Source: Gammaproteobacteria bacterium
GTDB lineage: Bacteria > Pseudomonadota > Gammaproteobacteria > JAABTG01
Length of the DNA stretch: 64,000 nt
Reading direction: 5' to 3'
Assembly (NCBI GenBank): GCA_017999615.1
Contig: JAGNLM010000001.1
Coordinates: 452,549-516,548 of the forward strand
The stretch's first letter is position 1. Each line of letters begins with the position of its first letter. The translations under genes and the position numbers were made by a program. Of this stretch, positions 16,667 to 25,652 are shown piece by piece. The notes beneath the pieces were generated by a model. That model did not search any database, was not told the origin of the DNA, and saw only the letters and a list, made by a program, of their open reading frames with translations.

Positions 16667-17581
16667 CTATTTCTTTTTCTTTTCCACCGTGTGCCCGCCG
16701 AAGGCGTTGCGCATCATCGCCAGCAGGCGATTGGCGTAGTCGCCCCGGGCTTGGCTCGCGAAGCGCATGGCGAGCGCGAGGCTGATGACGGGGGCGGGAG
16801 TCCCCTGGTCGATGGACTCCACCGCGGTCCAGCGGCCCTCGCCGGAGTCCGCCACGACGGGCGCGACACCCTCCAGGGAGGCGTCTGCGGAGAGGACGTC
16901 GGCCGTGAGGTCCAGGAGCCAGCTCCGCACCACCGACCCGTGCTGCCACACCTCGGCGACGCGGGCGAGATCGATCTGGAACTCCGCCTTGCCCTTCAGC
17001 AGGGCGAAACCCTCCGCCATGGCCTGCATCATGCCGTACTCGATCCCGTTGTGGACCATCTTCGTGAAGTGTCCCGCCCCGACGGGGCCCACCCGGGCCC
17101 ACCCTCGGTCGCGCGCCGGGGCCAGGACCTTCAAGGCTGGCTCCAGGACGGCGATCGCGGCGGCATCGCCCCCCACCATCAGGCTGTAGCCGTTCTCCAG
17201 TCCCCAGACTCCCCCGGAGGTCCCGGCGTCCACGTAGTGCAGTCCGTGCCGAGCGACGCGCTCGGCGCGGCGCTGGGTGTCGTGATAGTTGGAATTGCCG
17301 CCGTCGACGAGGACGTCGCCCGGCTCGAGCAGGTCCACGAGGGTCTCCACGTACTCCTCGGTGACGCGGCCTGCCGGCAGCATCAGCCACACGACCCGAG
17401 GGCTGGAGAGCCTGGCCACGGCGTCCGCAGGGGACAGGGCCGGGATCAGGCCCTCTTCGCGCGCGAGCTCTTCCGCCGTCGCGGGAGAGCGGTTGTAGCC
17501 GACCACCTCGACTCCGCCCCGCAGCAGGCGCCGCGCCATGTTGCCGCCCATGCGGCCGAGGCCGAGCATCGCAAGTCTCAC
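16667..17581 (-). CDS. gnd: 6-phosphogluconate dehydrogenase, decarboxylating (short type)
   Basis: A 304-residue enzyme that oxidatively decarboxylates 6-phosphogluconate to ribulose-5-phosphate. Motifs: nucleotide-binding GLGRMGGNMARRLL, DGGNSNY, the substrate signature DAGTSGGVWGLENGYSLMVGG, and the catalytic Lys region HFTKMVHNGIEYGMMQ. The length matches the short YqeC/GndA-type enzymes (about 300 residues) rather than the 470-residue E. coli form; several of the short type prefer NAD+. The C-terminus is an unusual VEKKKK. It is the first gene of a two-gene operon with zwf and lies 28 bp after the potassium channel gene on the same strand. Confidence 0.93.
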   Translation of the reverse strand: MRLAMLGLGRMGGNMARRLLRGGVEVVGYNRSPATAEELAREEGLIPALSPADAVARLSSPRVVWLMLPAGRVTEEYVETLVDLLEPGDVLVDGGNSNYHDTQRRAERVARHGLHYVDAGTSGGVWGLENGYSLMVGGDAAAIAVLEPALKVLAPARDRGWARVGPVGAGHFTKMVHNGIEYGMMQAMAEGFALLKGKAEFQIDLARVAEVWQHGSVVRSWLLDLTADVLSADASLEGVAPVVADSGEGRWTAVESIDQGTPAPVISLALAMRFASQARGDYANRLLAMMRNAFGGHTVEKKKK

Positions 17582-17609
17582 GGAAGTGTCTCCTCTCTTC
17601 TCGATGGGG

Positions 17610-19325
17610 CTAGCAGCGCTGCTGGTCGCCCACGCCGGTGAGCCAGCGCCACAGGTGCCCCGAAGCCAGTTGCTCGCCGGTCATGACGTAGGCGAGGGTG
17701 GTGCAGTAGCTGGAGATCAGGCTCATCCGGTCCGGGACGTCCCACCCGCCCGCGAACAGGATCTCCTGGCCCTCGCGAAGTTTCGTCTGTGGGTCCGGCA
17801 CGAGTCGCAGGACGCCGTCCTGACTCAGCATCAGCGGGACGGCGGCCAGTTCCTGGCTGCGATCCCTGGGGTCGCGCAGCAGGTGGGTCAGGCGCACGTC
17901 CTTGCCCTGACGAAGGGCGGCCGTCAGCGCGGGGCCGGCCTCGTCCGTGACGCGCACCGACCAGATGTCCGGCACCATGGCGCCGACCAGATTGGCGAGC
18001 CGTTCCACCAGCCCCTCGGCCCACACCCTTGGCTGGCTGCGGGCCAGCACGAGAAAACGGGAGAGCAGGGGCGTGGTGATGAGGGCCAGGATCTCGTGGC
18101 CCATGATGAGTCCGCGCTGCATGACCAGGTCCGTGCGCGCTGCCTGGAACACCTGGTCGTGGGCCCGGCGGTTCTGGCGGGCGACCAGGAACAGTTTCGG
18201 GTTCAGGGCCTGGGCCGTCATCAGGATCGACAGGTTGTTGGCGTCGTCGTCCGTCCCGGCCACGATTCCGGCGGCCTCTCTCACGCCCGCCTCGAGCAGC
18301 GTGCTGGCATCGGTGCCACGCCCCCGCACGCAGTCCGCGCAACCGGTCCTCTCGGGCTCGGCCTCGACGATGCGCGTGGTGACCCCTTCGCCCTCCAGGC
18401 GGTGGCGCAGCGCCTTTCCGAACCGCCCGTAGCCGCAGAGGATCCAGACGCCGTGCGGGGGGTAAATGACCGGTGCCACATGCGAGCGGGGGACCCCGGT
18501 GAGCCACTCGAACAGCACGTGGGTCTCCGGTGAATAGAGGGCCATCGCCAGACGCTCGGCGAAGGCCTCGAAGGGGTTGACGACGAAGTCGGTGCCGAAG
18601 GAGGCCATGTTGGCCGCGGTGTCCGCCGATTCCGCGCGGCAGATCACCGGTGTCTTCGGGGCCATCAGCTTCGCCGTGGTGGCGACCATCAGGTTGACCC
18701 TGTCCCGATTGGTGAGGGCGAGAACCGCGGCGCACTGCGGGTGGCCCATTCCGCCCTGCACCAGGTGGCGCGGCACGGCCGCGTCTGCGGTCAGGGCCGG
18801 TACGTCGATGCCCAGCTCGTCGACGCGCAGGGCGCTGATGCGCTCGGGGTCCACGTCGATCACGACGGCGCGCAGCCCGCGCTCCACCAGGCTGCGTACC
18901 AGCAGGCTGCCGGTGTCACCGTAGCCGCAGACGAGATAGAAGGGCTCACGCAGCCGGCGCACCGCGCGCGTGAACCTCGTCTCGCGGAAGGCCCGCTGCA
19001 ACGCGGGGTCCTGCATCAGCGCGACGATGCTGCCGAGGGCGTAGAACCAGGTGATGACCGTCAGGTAGACCGAGAAGGTCATCCACATCCTCTGTCCCGG
19101 CGTGAAGAGGTATGGGAGCTCGCCGAAGCCGATGGTGGTCGCGGTGTAGGTGACGACGTAGAAGGCGGAGAGGAAATCCATGTGCCAGGGATTTCCCTCG
19201 TCGTCCAGACCGGGGATGAGGACGAAGCCCAGCACCGCGATCGCGCAGGCGACGATGAGCGCCAGAAGCGGTGTGCGCAGGCGCCGCAGGACCAACGCAG
19301 TGACCCGGGTCACGGTGCCAACCAC
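17610..19325 (-). CDS. Two-TM potassium channel with two RCK (TrkA-N) domains
   Basis: A 571-residue membrane protein. TM1 is at about 19-38, followed by a pore helix, the selectivity-filter segment TTIGFGEL at 63-70 (GFG instead of the commoner GYG) and TM2 at about 83-104. Two consecutive RCK/TrkA-N Rossmann domains follow, starting with VCGYGDTGSLLVRSL and ILCGYGRFGKALRHRL. Two tandem RCK domains per subunit resemble BK-type and GsuK-like channels, gated by nucleotides or divalent ions. Probable role: regulated K+ flux across the inner membrane. It starts with GTG one base after the stop of the DUF6394-like gene, so the two should be co-expressed. Confidence 0.88.
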   Translation of the reverse strand: MVGTVTRVTALVLRRLRTPLLALIVACAIAVLGFVLIPGLDDEGNPWHMDFLSAFYVVTYTATTIGFGELPYLFTPGQRMWMTFSVYLTVITWFYALGSIVALMQDPALQRAFRETRFTRAVRRLREPFYLVCGYGDTGSLLVRSLVERGLRAVVIDVDPERISALRVDELGIDVPALTADAAVPRHLVQGGMGHPQCAAVLALTNRDRVNLMVATTAKLMAPKTPVICRAESADTAANMASFGTDFVVNPFEAFAERLAMALYSPETHVLFEWLTGVPRSHVAPVIYPPHGVWILCGYGRFGKALRHRLEGEGVTTRIVEAEPERTGCADCVRGRGTDASTLLEAGVREAAGIVAGTDDDANNLSILMTAQALNPKLFLVARQNRRAHDQVFQAARTDLVMQRGLIMGHEILALITTPLLSRFLVLARSQPRVWAEGLVERLANLVGAMVPDIWSVRVTDEAGPALTAALRQGKDVRLTHLLRDPRDRSQELAAVPLMLSQDGVLRLVPDPQTKLREGQEILFAGGWDVPDRMSLISSYCTTLAYVMTGEQLASGHLWRWLTGVGDQQRC

Positions 19326-19326
19326 C

Positions 19327-19710
19327 TCAGCGCCGCAGCATCACCGTCTCGATGATCAGCAGCACGACCGAGATGATGTTGGCGACCAGGGCCCCCCCGG
19401 CAAGGGCGACCACAGTCGCCACGGCTTCCGGGGCGGCGCCGTCGGCCGCGACGTGCGCCGCGTAGCCCCAGGCGATGGCGGCAGCCACCAGGCCCAGGTC
19501 GGCCACCAGGCTGGTCGCCAGCATCACGGCCCCCACCTGCGTGCGGTCCCCGAACTTCAGCACCGTGGCAATCAGGCTCACGACGATCGCCGCGAAGAGC
19601 TCGTAGACGTTGTGGTGGGCGGGGTTGTCGATATCGCCCATCACGAACCCGAAATTCAATGACAGGGCCAGGATGATGAAGAAGCCGAAGGCGACCTTTT
19701 CCTGGTTCAT
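19327..19710 (-). CDS. Small four-helix membrane protein, DUF6394-like, partner of the K+ channel
   Basis: A 127-residue protein with four predicted membrane helices. It starts MNQEKVAFGFFIILALSLNF and contains the conserved DIDNPAHHNVYELFAAIVV and LKFGDRTQVGAV segments, which I associate with DUF6394 proteins. No biochemical function is known to me. It is the first gene of the operon with the RCK channel (1-bp gap), so it is likely an accessory subunit or regulator of that channel. The -10 element at 19858-19866 is about 150 bases upstream. The domain number is from memory and should be treated as tentative. Confidence 0.75.
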   Translation of the reverse strand: MNQEKVAFGFFIILALSLNFGFVMGDIDNPAHHNVYELFAAIVVSLIATVLKFGDRTQVGAVMLATSLVADLGLVAAAIAWGYAAHVAADGAAPEAVATVVALAGGALVANIISVVLLIIETVMLRR

Positions 19711-19857
19711 CGTTGGGCTCTCCCTGGAGTTTGGGGGCGGGGCGGGTCTCGCCGGAGAAGCCGCGGGGCGCAGTGCCCCTGGCGTGGCGGGACCCGGCCG
19801 CCGTGACCGAGTCTCCGAGGTCGCGCGGATTCAAGGCGGCCGAAGCACCACCACCCG

Positions 19858-19866
19858 ATTCTAGCA
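19858..19866 (-). promoter_or_regulatory. Extended -10 promoter for the DUF6394-channel operon
   Basis: TGCTAGAAT on the - strand. Transcription would begin near 19851, giving a leader of about 140 bases before the ATG at 19710. Identical to the elements at 3987-3995 and 19922-19930, and divergent from the latter. Confidence 0.45.
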
Positions 19867-19921
19867 GGCCCCGACGTTCGTGCCCGCAGCCGCGCGGCCG
19901 CGCCTCCATGCCGTCGGGGCT

Positions 19922-19930
19922 TGCTAGAAT
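19922..19930 (+). promoter_or_regulatory. Extended -10 promoter for the PsiE-like/Mrp operon
   Basis: TGCTAGAAT on the + strand. Transcription would start near 19937, about 39 bases before the GTG at 19976. No -35 match. Together with 19858-19866 it makes a divergent promoter pair about 60 bp apart, linking the K+ channel operon and the antiporter operon. Confidence 0.5.
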
Positions 19931-19975
19931 GACGGGACGTCTCGTCCAGGGGAACCGGCGGGGGAGGGGACCGAA

Positions 19976-20449
19976 GTGCAGCAGAAGACCATGTCCGACT
20001 CGGAGCTCTGGGGCCCACTGCACCGGCTGACCATGACCACGATGGTCAGGCTGAACGGCCTGGCCCACCTGTTCATCGGGCTGGGGTTGGCCGGCGCGGT
20101 GCTGATGTTCACCTGGCTGTTCGTCGTGGACGTGGAGCGCGCGTTCCGCGCTGCCAGTCTCGCGCAGGGTTTCCTGCACGCCCTCGGCACCCTGCTGCTG
20201 TTGTGGACGGTCTCGGCGCTCATCTCGGCCGAGATCCGCTACCTTCGCGGGAACCCTCTGACGGTGGACACCTTCGTCGAGGTGGCCCTGGTCGTGATCG
20301 TGCGGAAATTGATCTCGCTGCCCGTGCAGGAGGTCGCCCCGGCGCCCCTGGACTACCTGGCGTGGGTGGGGGCCGCGCTGCTGCTGGGCGTGCTCTACCT
20401 GGTGGTTCGCCTCGCGCAAGGTCTGGGTCAGCGCGGTTCGGCCACCTGA
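19976..20449 (+). CDS. PsiE-like membrane protein preceding the Mrp operon
   Basis: A 157-residue protein with four hydrophobic helices and the PsiE-type central segment: a helix ending ALISAEIRYLRGNPLTVDTF, then VEVALVVIVRKLISLP. It differs clearly from the psiE at 14790, so the window has two distant family members. The GTG start at 19976 follows GGGGAGGGGA at good spacing; an ATG at 19991 is possible. It lies 49 bp upstream of mrpAB on the same strand and probably shares its promoter, so a role tied to the antiporter is plausible but unproven. Confidence 0.75.
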   Translation: MQQKTMSDSELWGPLHRLTMTTMVRLNGLAHLFIGLGLAGAVLMFTWLFVVDVERAFRAASLAQGFLHALGTLLLLWTVSALISAEIRYLRGNPLTVDTFVEVALVVIVRKLISLPVQEVAPAPLDYLAWVGAALLLGVLYLVVRLAQGLGQRGSAT

Positions 20450-20498
20450 GCGGAGCGCCTGGCGTGTCAGCGCGCAGCGTCGGCCACGAGGGCGGGCG

Positions 20499-23297
20499 AT
20501 GAGGTTGCTGCTCATCGTCCTGATCCCCCTCCTCGGCGCGTGGCTGCCGGCGCTTGCGGGACGCTGGGGGCGTGACGCGAGCGCCTGGACGGCAGCGGGT
20601 CTCGCCGCCGCAGCGCTGGGGCTGACGGTGAGCGCCGCACCCGCGGTCTTCGAGGGCCAGGCGCCGGCCGCGGGCTGGCCCTGGCTCCCCGCCCTCGGGC
20701 TCGAAGTGGCCCTGCGCATGGACGGGCTCGCGCTGCTCTTCGCTCTCCTCATTCCCGGCATCGGACTGCTGGTGGTGCTGTATGCCCGCTACTACCTGGC
20801 CGAAGGCGAGCCCACGGGCCGCTTCTACGCCCAGCTCTCGCTCTTCATGGGGGCCATGCTGGGCGTCGTGCTCGCGGACAACCTGATCCTGCTCCTGGTC
20901 TTCTGGGAGCTGACCAGCCTGAGCTCCTTCCTCCTCATCGGCTTCTGGCACCACCGGGAGGACGCCCGCCAGGGCGCACGGATGGCGCTGATCGTCACCG
21001 GGGGCGGAGGGCTGGCCCTGCTCGCCGGTTTCCTTCTGATCGGGGAGATGACCGGGAGCTACTCCCTCACCGAGGTGCTCGCGTCCGGCGACGTCGTGCG
21101 GGCCCATCCGCTCTATCCCGCGGCGTTGGTGCTGGTCCTGGTCGGTGCCTTCACCAAGTCCGCCCAGTTCCCGTTCCACTTCTGGCTGCCCCAGGCCATG
21201 GCGGCGCCGACCCCGGTCAGCGCCTACCTGCACTCGGCCACGATGGTCAAGGCGGGGGTGTTCCTGCTCGCGCGCCTGTTCCCGGTCCTCTCGGGCACCG
21301 ACCTCTGGGTGTACCTCGTGGCTGGCACCGGTCTCGCGACCCTGCTGTTCGGCGCCTACACCTCGCTCTTCCAGCACGACGTGAAGGGCCTGCTGGCCTA
21401 CTCGACCATCAGCCACCTGGGGCTCATCACCCTGTTGTTCGGCATGGGGACCCCCCTGGGGGCCGTGGCCGGGGTGTTCCACATCCTGAACCACGCCACC
21501 TTCAAGGCCTCGCTCTTCATGGCGGCCGGCATCATCGACCACGAGACCGGAACCCGCGACATGCGCAGGCTGAACGGCCTGTGGCGGTACATGCCCCACA
21601 CGGCCAGCCTGGCCACGGTCGCCGCGGCGGCGATGGCCGGTGTGCCGCTGCTCAACGGGTTCCTCAGCAAGGAGATGTTCTTCACCGAGATCCTGGTCCT
21701 CGAGGCCCACCCGGCGGTGGACTGGCTGTTGCCGGCGGCCGCGGTCCTGGCCGGAGTGTTCGCCGTCGCCTATTCGGCCCGGTTCGTTCACGACGTGTTC
21801 TTCAACGGAGAGCCCGTGGACCTGCCGAGGGTCCCCCACGAGCCGCCCGCGTACATGAAGGTGCCGGTGGAGGTCCTGGTGGCCATCTGCCTGCTGGTGG
21901 GCGTGTTCCCTGCGGGCACGGTGGCACCCTTGCTGGCCGTGGCCGCGACCGCCTCGGTGGGGGCGCCCCTCCCGGAGTACAGCCTGAAGGTCTGGCACGG
22001 ACTCTCCGTGCCGTTCGCGATGAGCCTCGTGGCGCTCGTCGGGGGCATCGCCGTGTACGCCGCTCGCCGCCACCTGTTCCGGCTCCATGACCGCTTGTTC
22101 CCGCGCATCGACGCCCGGGCTTCCTTCGAACGCTCCGTGCGTCTTGCCGCCTGGCAGGCGCGCCGCTTCACCGCGGCCCTCGAGAACGGGTCCCTGCAGC
22201 GCTACCTGGTGTGGCTCCTGGGGGGGGCGGTGGTCGCGGTCGCCTCGGCCCTGGGGGTGGAGGGCGGTCCCCTGGCCGGTCCGCTGCCCATCGCACCGGT
22301 GGACCCGGTGACCGGCCTCGGAGCGCTCCTGATCATCGTGGCGGCGGTGGCCACGGTGGCGCGCCACCGGGAGCGTCTCGTGGCCCTCGTGCACCTGAGT
22401 GTGGTGGGGCTCCTGGTCGCCCTCGGCTTCGCACGGTTCTCCGGCCCCGACCTGGCCCTGACGCAACTCTCGGTGGAGGTCGTGACGACCGTGCTCCTCC
22501 TGCTGGCCCTGTACTTCCTGCCGCCGTCCACGCCGCGCGAGTCCTCCCGCCCGCGGCGGGTCCGTGACCTGCTGGTTGCCGCGGGGGTGGGCGGGGGCGT
22601 CGGGTCGCTGACGTGGGCAGTGCTGACCCGCCCCTCCGAGACCCTGTCCGGCTTTTACGTGGACCAGAGCGTTCCGGGAGGTGGGGGGACGAACGTGGTC
22701 AATGTCATCCTGGTGGACTTCCGCGGGTTTGACACGCTCGGCGAGATCACCGTGCTCGGGGTCGCCGCGCTCGGCGTGTACGCGATGCTCGAGCGCCTCG
22801 TCCTGAAGCCGCCGACCTACGACGTCGCCGGCCGTGCCTGGGACTGGGACCCCTACCCGCTGGTCGCGGCCATCCTGTCCCGGGTCCTTCTTCCGATGGC
22901 CATCATGGTGTCCCTGTTCCTCCTGCTGCGGGGCCACAATGAGCCGGGCGGCGGGTTCATCGCCGGGTTGGTCACGGCCGCCGCCATCGTCCTGCAGTTC
23001 CTGGCGAGCGGAGCGGCCTGGACGCGGGAGCGCCTGCGCGGTGACGGTGCCGCGCTCATCGGGTGGGGCGTGCTGACCGCCACCCTGACGGGACTGGCGA
23101 GCTGGTTCTTCGGCCGGCCGTTTCTCACCTCGGCGCACGGTCACCCCCACTTGCCCCTGGTGGGAGAGGTGCCGCTCGCGAGCGCCATGGTCTTCGACCT
23201 CGGCGTCTACCTGACCGTGGTCGGGGCGACGGTCCTGATCCTGGCCCGCCTGGGCAGGGTCGCGGTTCTCGGCCGGGTCACCGCGGGGGAGGAGTGA
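20499..23297 (+). CDS. mrpA: Mrp/Pha Na+(K+)/H+ antiporter subunit A fused to subunit B
   Basis: A 932-residue polytopic membrane protein. The first about 780 residues are MrpA, related to respiratory complex I NuoL: LLLVFWELTSLSSFLLIGFW, the TKSAQFPFHFWLPQAM segment with its key Lys, and MVKAGVFLLARL. The last about 150 residues are MrpB/MnhB: SRVLLPMAIMVSLFLLLRGHNEPGGGF. A fused A-B subunit is typical of group 2 (PhaAB) operons, in which the remaining genes are C, D, E, F and G, exactly as here. The complex exchanges monovalent cations for protons and supports pH and salt homeostasis. The next gene starts inside this stop (TGATG). Confidence 0.95.
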   Translation: MRLLLIVLIPLLGAWLPALAGRWGRDASAWTAAGLAAAALGLTVSAAPAVFEGQAPAAGWPWLPALGLEVALRMDGLALLFALLIPGIGLLVVLYARYYLAEGEPTGRFYAQLSLFMGAMLGVVLADNLILLLVFWELTSLSSFLLIGFWHHREDARQGARMALIVTGGGGLALLAGFLLIGEMTGSYSLTEVLASGDVVRAHPLYPAALVLVLVGAFTKSAQFPFHFWLPQAMAAPTPVSAYLHSATMVKAGVFLLARLFPVLSGTDLWVYLVAGTGLATLLFGAYTSLFQHDVKGLLAYSTISHLGLITLLFGMGTPLGAVAGVFHILNHATFKASLFMAAGIIDHETGTRDMRRLNGLWRYMPHTASLATVAAAAMAGVPLLNGFLSKEMFFTEILVLEAHPAVDWLLPAAAVLAGVFAVAYSARFVHDVFFNGEPVDLPRVPHEPPAYMKVPVEVLVAICLLVGVFPAGTVAPLLAVAATASVGAPLPEYSLKVWHGLSVPFAMSLVALVGGIAVYAARRHLFRLHDRLFPRIDARASFERSVRLAAWQARRFTAALENGSLQRYLVWLLGGAVVAVASALGVEGGPLAGPLPIAPVDPVTGLGALLIIVAAVATVARHRERLVALVHLSVVGLLVALGFARFSGPDLALTQLSVEVVTTVLLLLALYFLPPSTPRESSRPRRVRDLLVAAGVGGGVGSLTWAVLTRPSETLSGFYVDQSVPGGGGTNVVNVILVDFRGFDTLGEITVLGVAALGVYAMLERLVLKPPTYDVAGRAWDWDPYPLVAAILSRVLLPMAIMVSLFLLLRGHNEPGGGFIAGLVTAAAIVLQFLASGAAWTRERLRGDGAALIGWGVLTATLTGLASWFFGRPFLTSAHGHPHLPLVGEVPLASAMVFDLGVYLTVVGATVLILARLGRVAVLGRVTAGEE

Positions 23298-23641
23298 TGG
23301 AGGCCCTCGTCGCGGTCGTCGCTGGGGTGCTCGCCGCGTGCGGCGCCTACCTCCTGCTGCGGGCCCGCACCTATCCAGTGGTGCTCGGCCTGACCCTGCT
23401 TTCCTACGCCGTGAACGTCGTGCTGTTCGCGATGGGCCGGCTGTCCACCGGTTCCCCACCCCTCATCGACGCCGCGGCGCCGGACTACGCCGATCCCCTC
23501 CCGCAGGCCCTGGTCCTCACGGCCATCGTCATCGGTTTCGCCATGACGGCGTTCGTGGTGGTCCTCGCCCTGCGGGCGCTCGGGGATCTCGGCGGGGATC
23601 ACGTGGACGGGCGCCGCCGCCCAGGGCGGGAGCGGCCGTGA
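23297..23641 (+). CDS. mrpC: Mrp antiporter subunit C
   Basis: A 114-residue, three-helix membrane protein of the MrpC/NuoK family. LRARTYPVVLGLTLLSYAVN in the second helix and DPLPQALVLTAIVIGFAMTAFVV in the third are diagnostic. It overlaps mrpAB by one base and mrpD by GTGA, so the operon is tightly coupled. Confidence 0.95.
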   Translation: MEALVAVVAGVLAACGAYLLLRARTYPVVLGLTLLSYAVNVVLFAMGRLSTGSPPLIDAAAPDYADPLPQALVLTAIVIGFAMTAFVVVLALRALGDLGGDHVDGRRRPGRERP

Positions 23642-25161
23642 GCCATCTGGTGATTGGCCCCGTCCTGCTGCCGCTCTTCGCGGGCGTGGTCCTGCTGCTC
23701 GGGGCTGGGTGGCCGCTGGCCTGGCAGCGGGGGCTCAGCCTGACCGCCGCCGCCGCGCTGGTGCCGCTCTCGTTCCTGCTCCTCGGCACGACGCTCGACG
23801 GCGGCTACGGGGTCTACGCCCTGGGGGACTGGCCCAGTCCCTTCGCGATCGTTCTGGTGGCCGACCGCCTGAGCGCGATGCTGGTCGCGCTCACCTCCGT
23901 CCTGGCCCTCTTCGCCCTGCTGCATGCCAGCCGGGGTACGGACGCCGAGGGACGCCACTTTCACGCCCTCTTCCAGTTCCAGTTGTTCGGGGTCGACGGG
24001 GCCTTCCTCACCGGTGACCTGTTCAACCTGTTCGTGTTCTTCGAGGTCCTGCTCATCGCCTCCTACACCCTCCTGTTGCACGGGGGAGGGCCGGTCCGGA
24101 CTCGCGCTGCGCTCCACTACGTGGTTCTCAATCTGGTGGGCTCGAGCCTCTTTCTCATCGCCGCGGGCGTGCTCTACGGCGTTACGGGCACCCTGAACCT
24201 GGCGGAGCTGGCGGTGCGGGTCGCCGCGCTGCCCCCGGGAGACGCGGGCCTCGCGCGGGCGGGAGGCCTGCTCCTGCTGGTGGTCTTCGGGTTGAAGGCT
24301 GCGCTGCTGCCGTTCCACCTCTGGTTGCCGGCCGCCTACGCCGGCGCGGCGGCGCCGGTCGCGGCCCTGTTCGCGATCATGACCAAGGTGGGTGTGTACG
24401 CCATCCTCCGGGTGTTCACCCTGGTCTTCGGCGGCTCGGCGGGCAGACTCGCGGGCCTGGGGGAGGCCTGGCTCTGGCCGCTCGCCCTGGCGACCGTCGC
24501 GGTAGGCGCGGTCGGTGCGCTCGGCAGCAGGAGCCTGCGCAGGCTGGTGGCGTATCTGGTGGTCGTGTCGGTGGGTACCCTGCTCGCCGGGGTTGCCCTC
24601 GGCACCGGCGCCGCCCGGGCGGCGAGCCTCTTCTACCTGGTGCACAGCACCCTGGTGACCGGCGGACTCTTCCTGCTGGCCGACGTCATCGGCCGGCGCC
24701 GGGGGTCGGCGTCCGACTCGCTGGTGTCCGGCGCGCCATTCGCGCGGCCGCTCGTCCCCGGCGTGCTCTTCGTCGTGCTGGCGGTGGGGATGGCCGGGCT
24801 GCCGCCTTTGGGGGGATTCCTGGGCAAGTTGCTCCTCCTGCAGGCGGGGGTGTCTTCCCCCCGGGCCCCGTGGCTGTTCGCGGTGGTGTTGGGGGCGGGG
24901 CTCCTCAGCCTGGTCGCGCTCGGCCGTGCCGGCAGCACCCTGTTCTGGCGCCGGAGCGAAACCCCGGGGCAGGAGGTGGGGGCCGGGGGGCGCTCGGGAC
25001 CGCTCGCTCCGACCGTGGCCCTGGTGTCCGGGGTCCTCCTGTTCGCAGTCCTGGCGGGTCCGGTCGCGGAGCTCACCCGGGCGGCTGCGGCGCAACTGGC
25101 CGAGCCCGCGGGTTTCGTGAATGCGGTGCTCGGGCCGCGCTCCGGGGAGCGGGTCCGGTGA
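23638..25161 (+). CDS. mrpD: Mrp antiporter subunit D
   Basis: A 507-residue subunit of the NuoN/NuoM-like proton-channel family with about 14 membrane helices. Diagnostic segments are GDLFNLFVFFEVLLIASYTLL (the conserved Glu in the fifth helix), GLKAALLPFHLWLPAAYAGA with its Lys, and IMTKVGVYAILRVFTL. GLPPLGGFLGK is the usual late-helix motif. The start is GTG at 23638, within the mrpC stop (GTGA), and the stop overlaps mrpE in the same way. With MrpA it forms the ion-translocating pair of the complex. Confidence 0.95.
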   Translation: MSHLVIGPVLLPLFAGVVLLLGAGWPLAWQRGLSLTAAAALVPLSFLLLGTTLDGGYGVYALGDWPSPFAIVLVADRLSAMLVALTSVLALFALLHASRGTDAEGRHFHALFQFQLFGVDGAFLTGDLFNLFVFFEVLLIASYTLLLHGGGPVRTRAALHYVVLNLVGSSLFLIAAGVLYGVTGTLNLAELAVRVAALPPGDAGLARAGGLLLLVVFGLKAALLPFHLWLPAAYAGAAAPVAALFAIMTKVGVYAILRVFTLVFGGSAGRLAGLGEAWLWPLALATVAVGAVGALGSRSLRRLVAYLVVVSVGTLLAGVALGTGAARAASLFYLVHSTLVTGGLFLLADVIGRRRGSASDSLVSGAPFARPLVPGVLFVVLAVGMAGLPPLGGFLGKLLLLQAGVSSPRAPWLFAVVLGAGLLSLVALGRAGSTLFWRRSETPGQEVGAGGRSGPLAPTVALVSGVLLFAVLAGPVAELTRAAAAQLAEPAGFVNAVLGPRSGERVR

Positions 25162-25652
25162 GCCGGTGGCACTTCAGGCCCGTCCTCTCGAGCGCGTTGC
25201 TGGTGCTGTGGTTGCTGCTCGTCAACAGCACGTCCCTTGGCCAGATCGTGCTGGGCGGGTCGTTCGCCGTGGTCATTTCCTGGTGGGTGGAGCCCTTCTG
25301 GCCGCACCACCGGCGGACCTGCCGGGCGGTGCGCCTGGTGGGTTTCGCGGGGCTCGTGCTGGCGGACATCGTGCGGGCGAACTTCCGGGTTGCGGCGCTC
25401 ATCCTGGGGGCCCCCGAGAAGCTGCAGCCCGCCTTCGTCGAGGTCCCCATCGACCTGACCGACGAGCTCGCCATCGCGACCCTGGCCAGCATCATCTCCC
25501 TGGCACCGGGCACAGTGTCCGCCAGGGTCAGCGCAGACCGGCGGACGATCCTGGTGCACGGGCTGGACGTCGCGGACGGTCCCGCCCTCGTGGCGGAGAT
25601 CAAGGAGCGCTACGAGGCGCCCCTGAAGGAGATCCTCGAATGCTCGGTCTAG
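25158..25652 (+). CDS. mrpE: Mrp antiporter subunit E
   Basis: A 164-residue protein with N-terminal hydrophobic helices and a cytosolic C-terminal domain. MrpE hallmarks: LVLADIVRANFRVA followed by LGAPEKLQPAFVEVPI, then LATLASIISLAPGTVS and VHGLDV. Coupled by GTGA overlap to mrpD and by a 13-base overlap to mrpF. Confidence 0.93.
   Translation: MSRWHFRPVLSSALLVLWLLLVNSTSLGQIVLGGSFAVVISWWVEPFWPHHRRTCRAVRLVGFAGLVLADIVRANFRVAALILGAPEKLQPAFVEVPIDLTDELAIATLASIISLAPGTVSARVSADRRTILVHGLDVADGPALVAEIKERYEAPLKEILECSV

Noticed and set aside
15590-17641. Long + strand frame opposite zwf and gnd
   Set aside because: Antisense to two certain metabolic genes; no recognisable protein features.
20220-23459. 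Very long open frame on the strand opposite mrpAB
   Set aside because: Low-complexity Arg/Gly/His-rich translation, typical shadow of a GC-rich gene; the + strand encodes a clear Mrp subunit.
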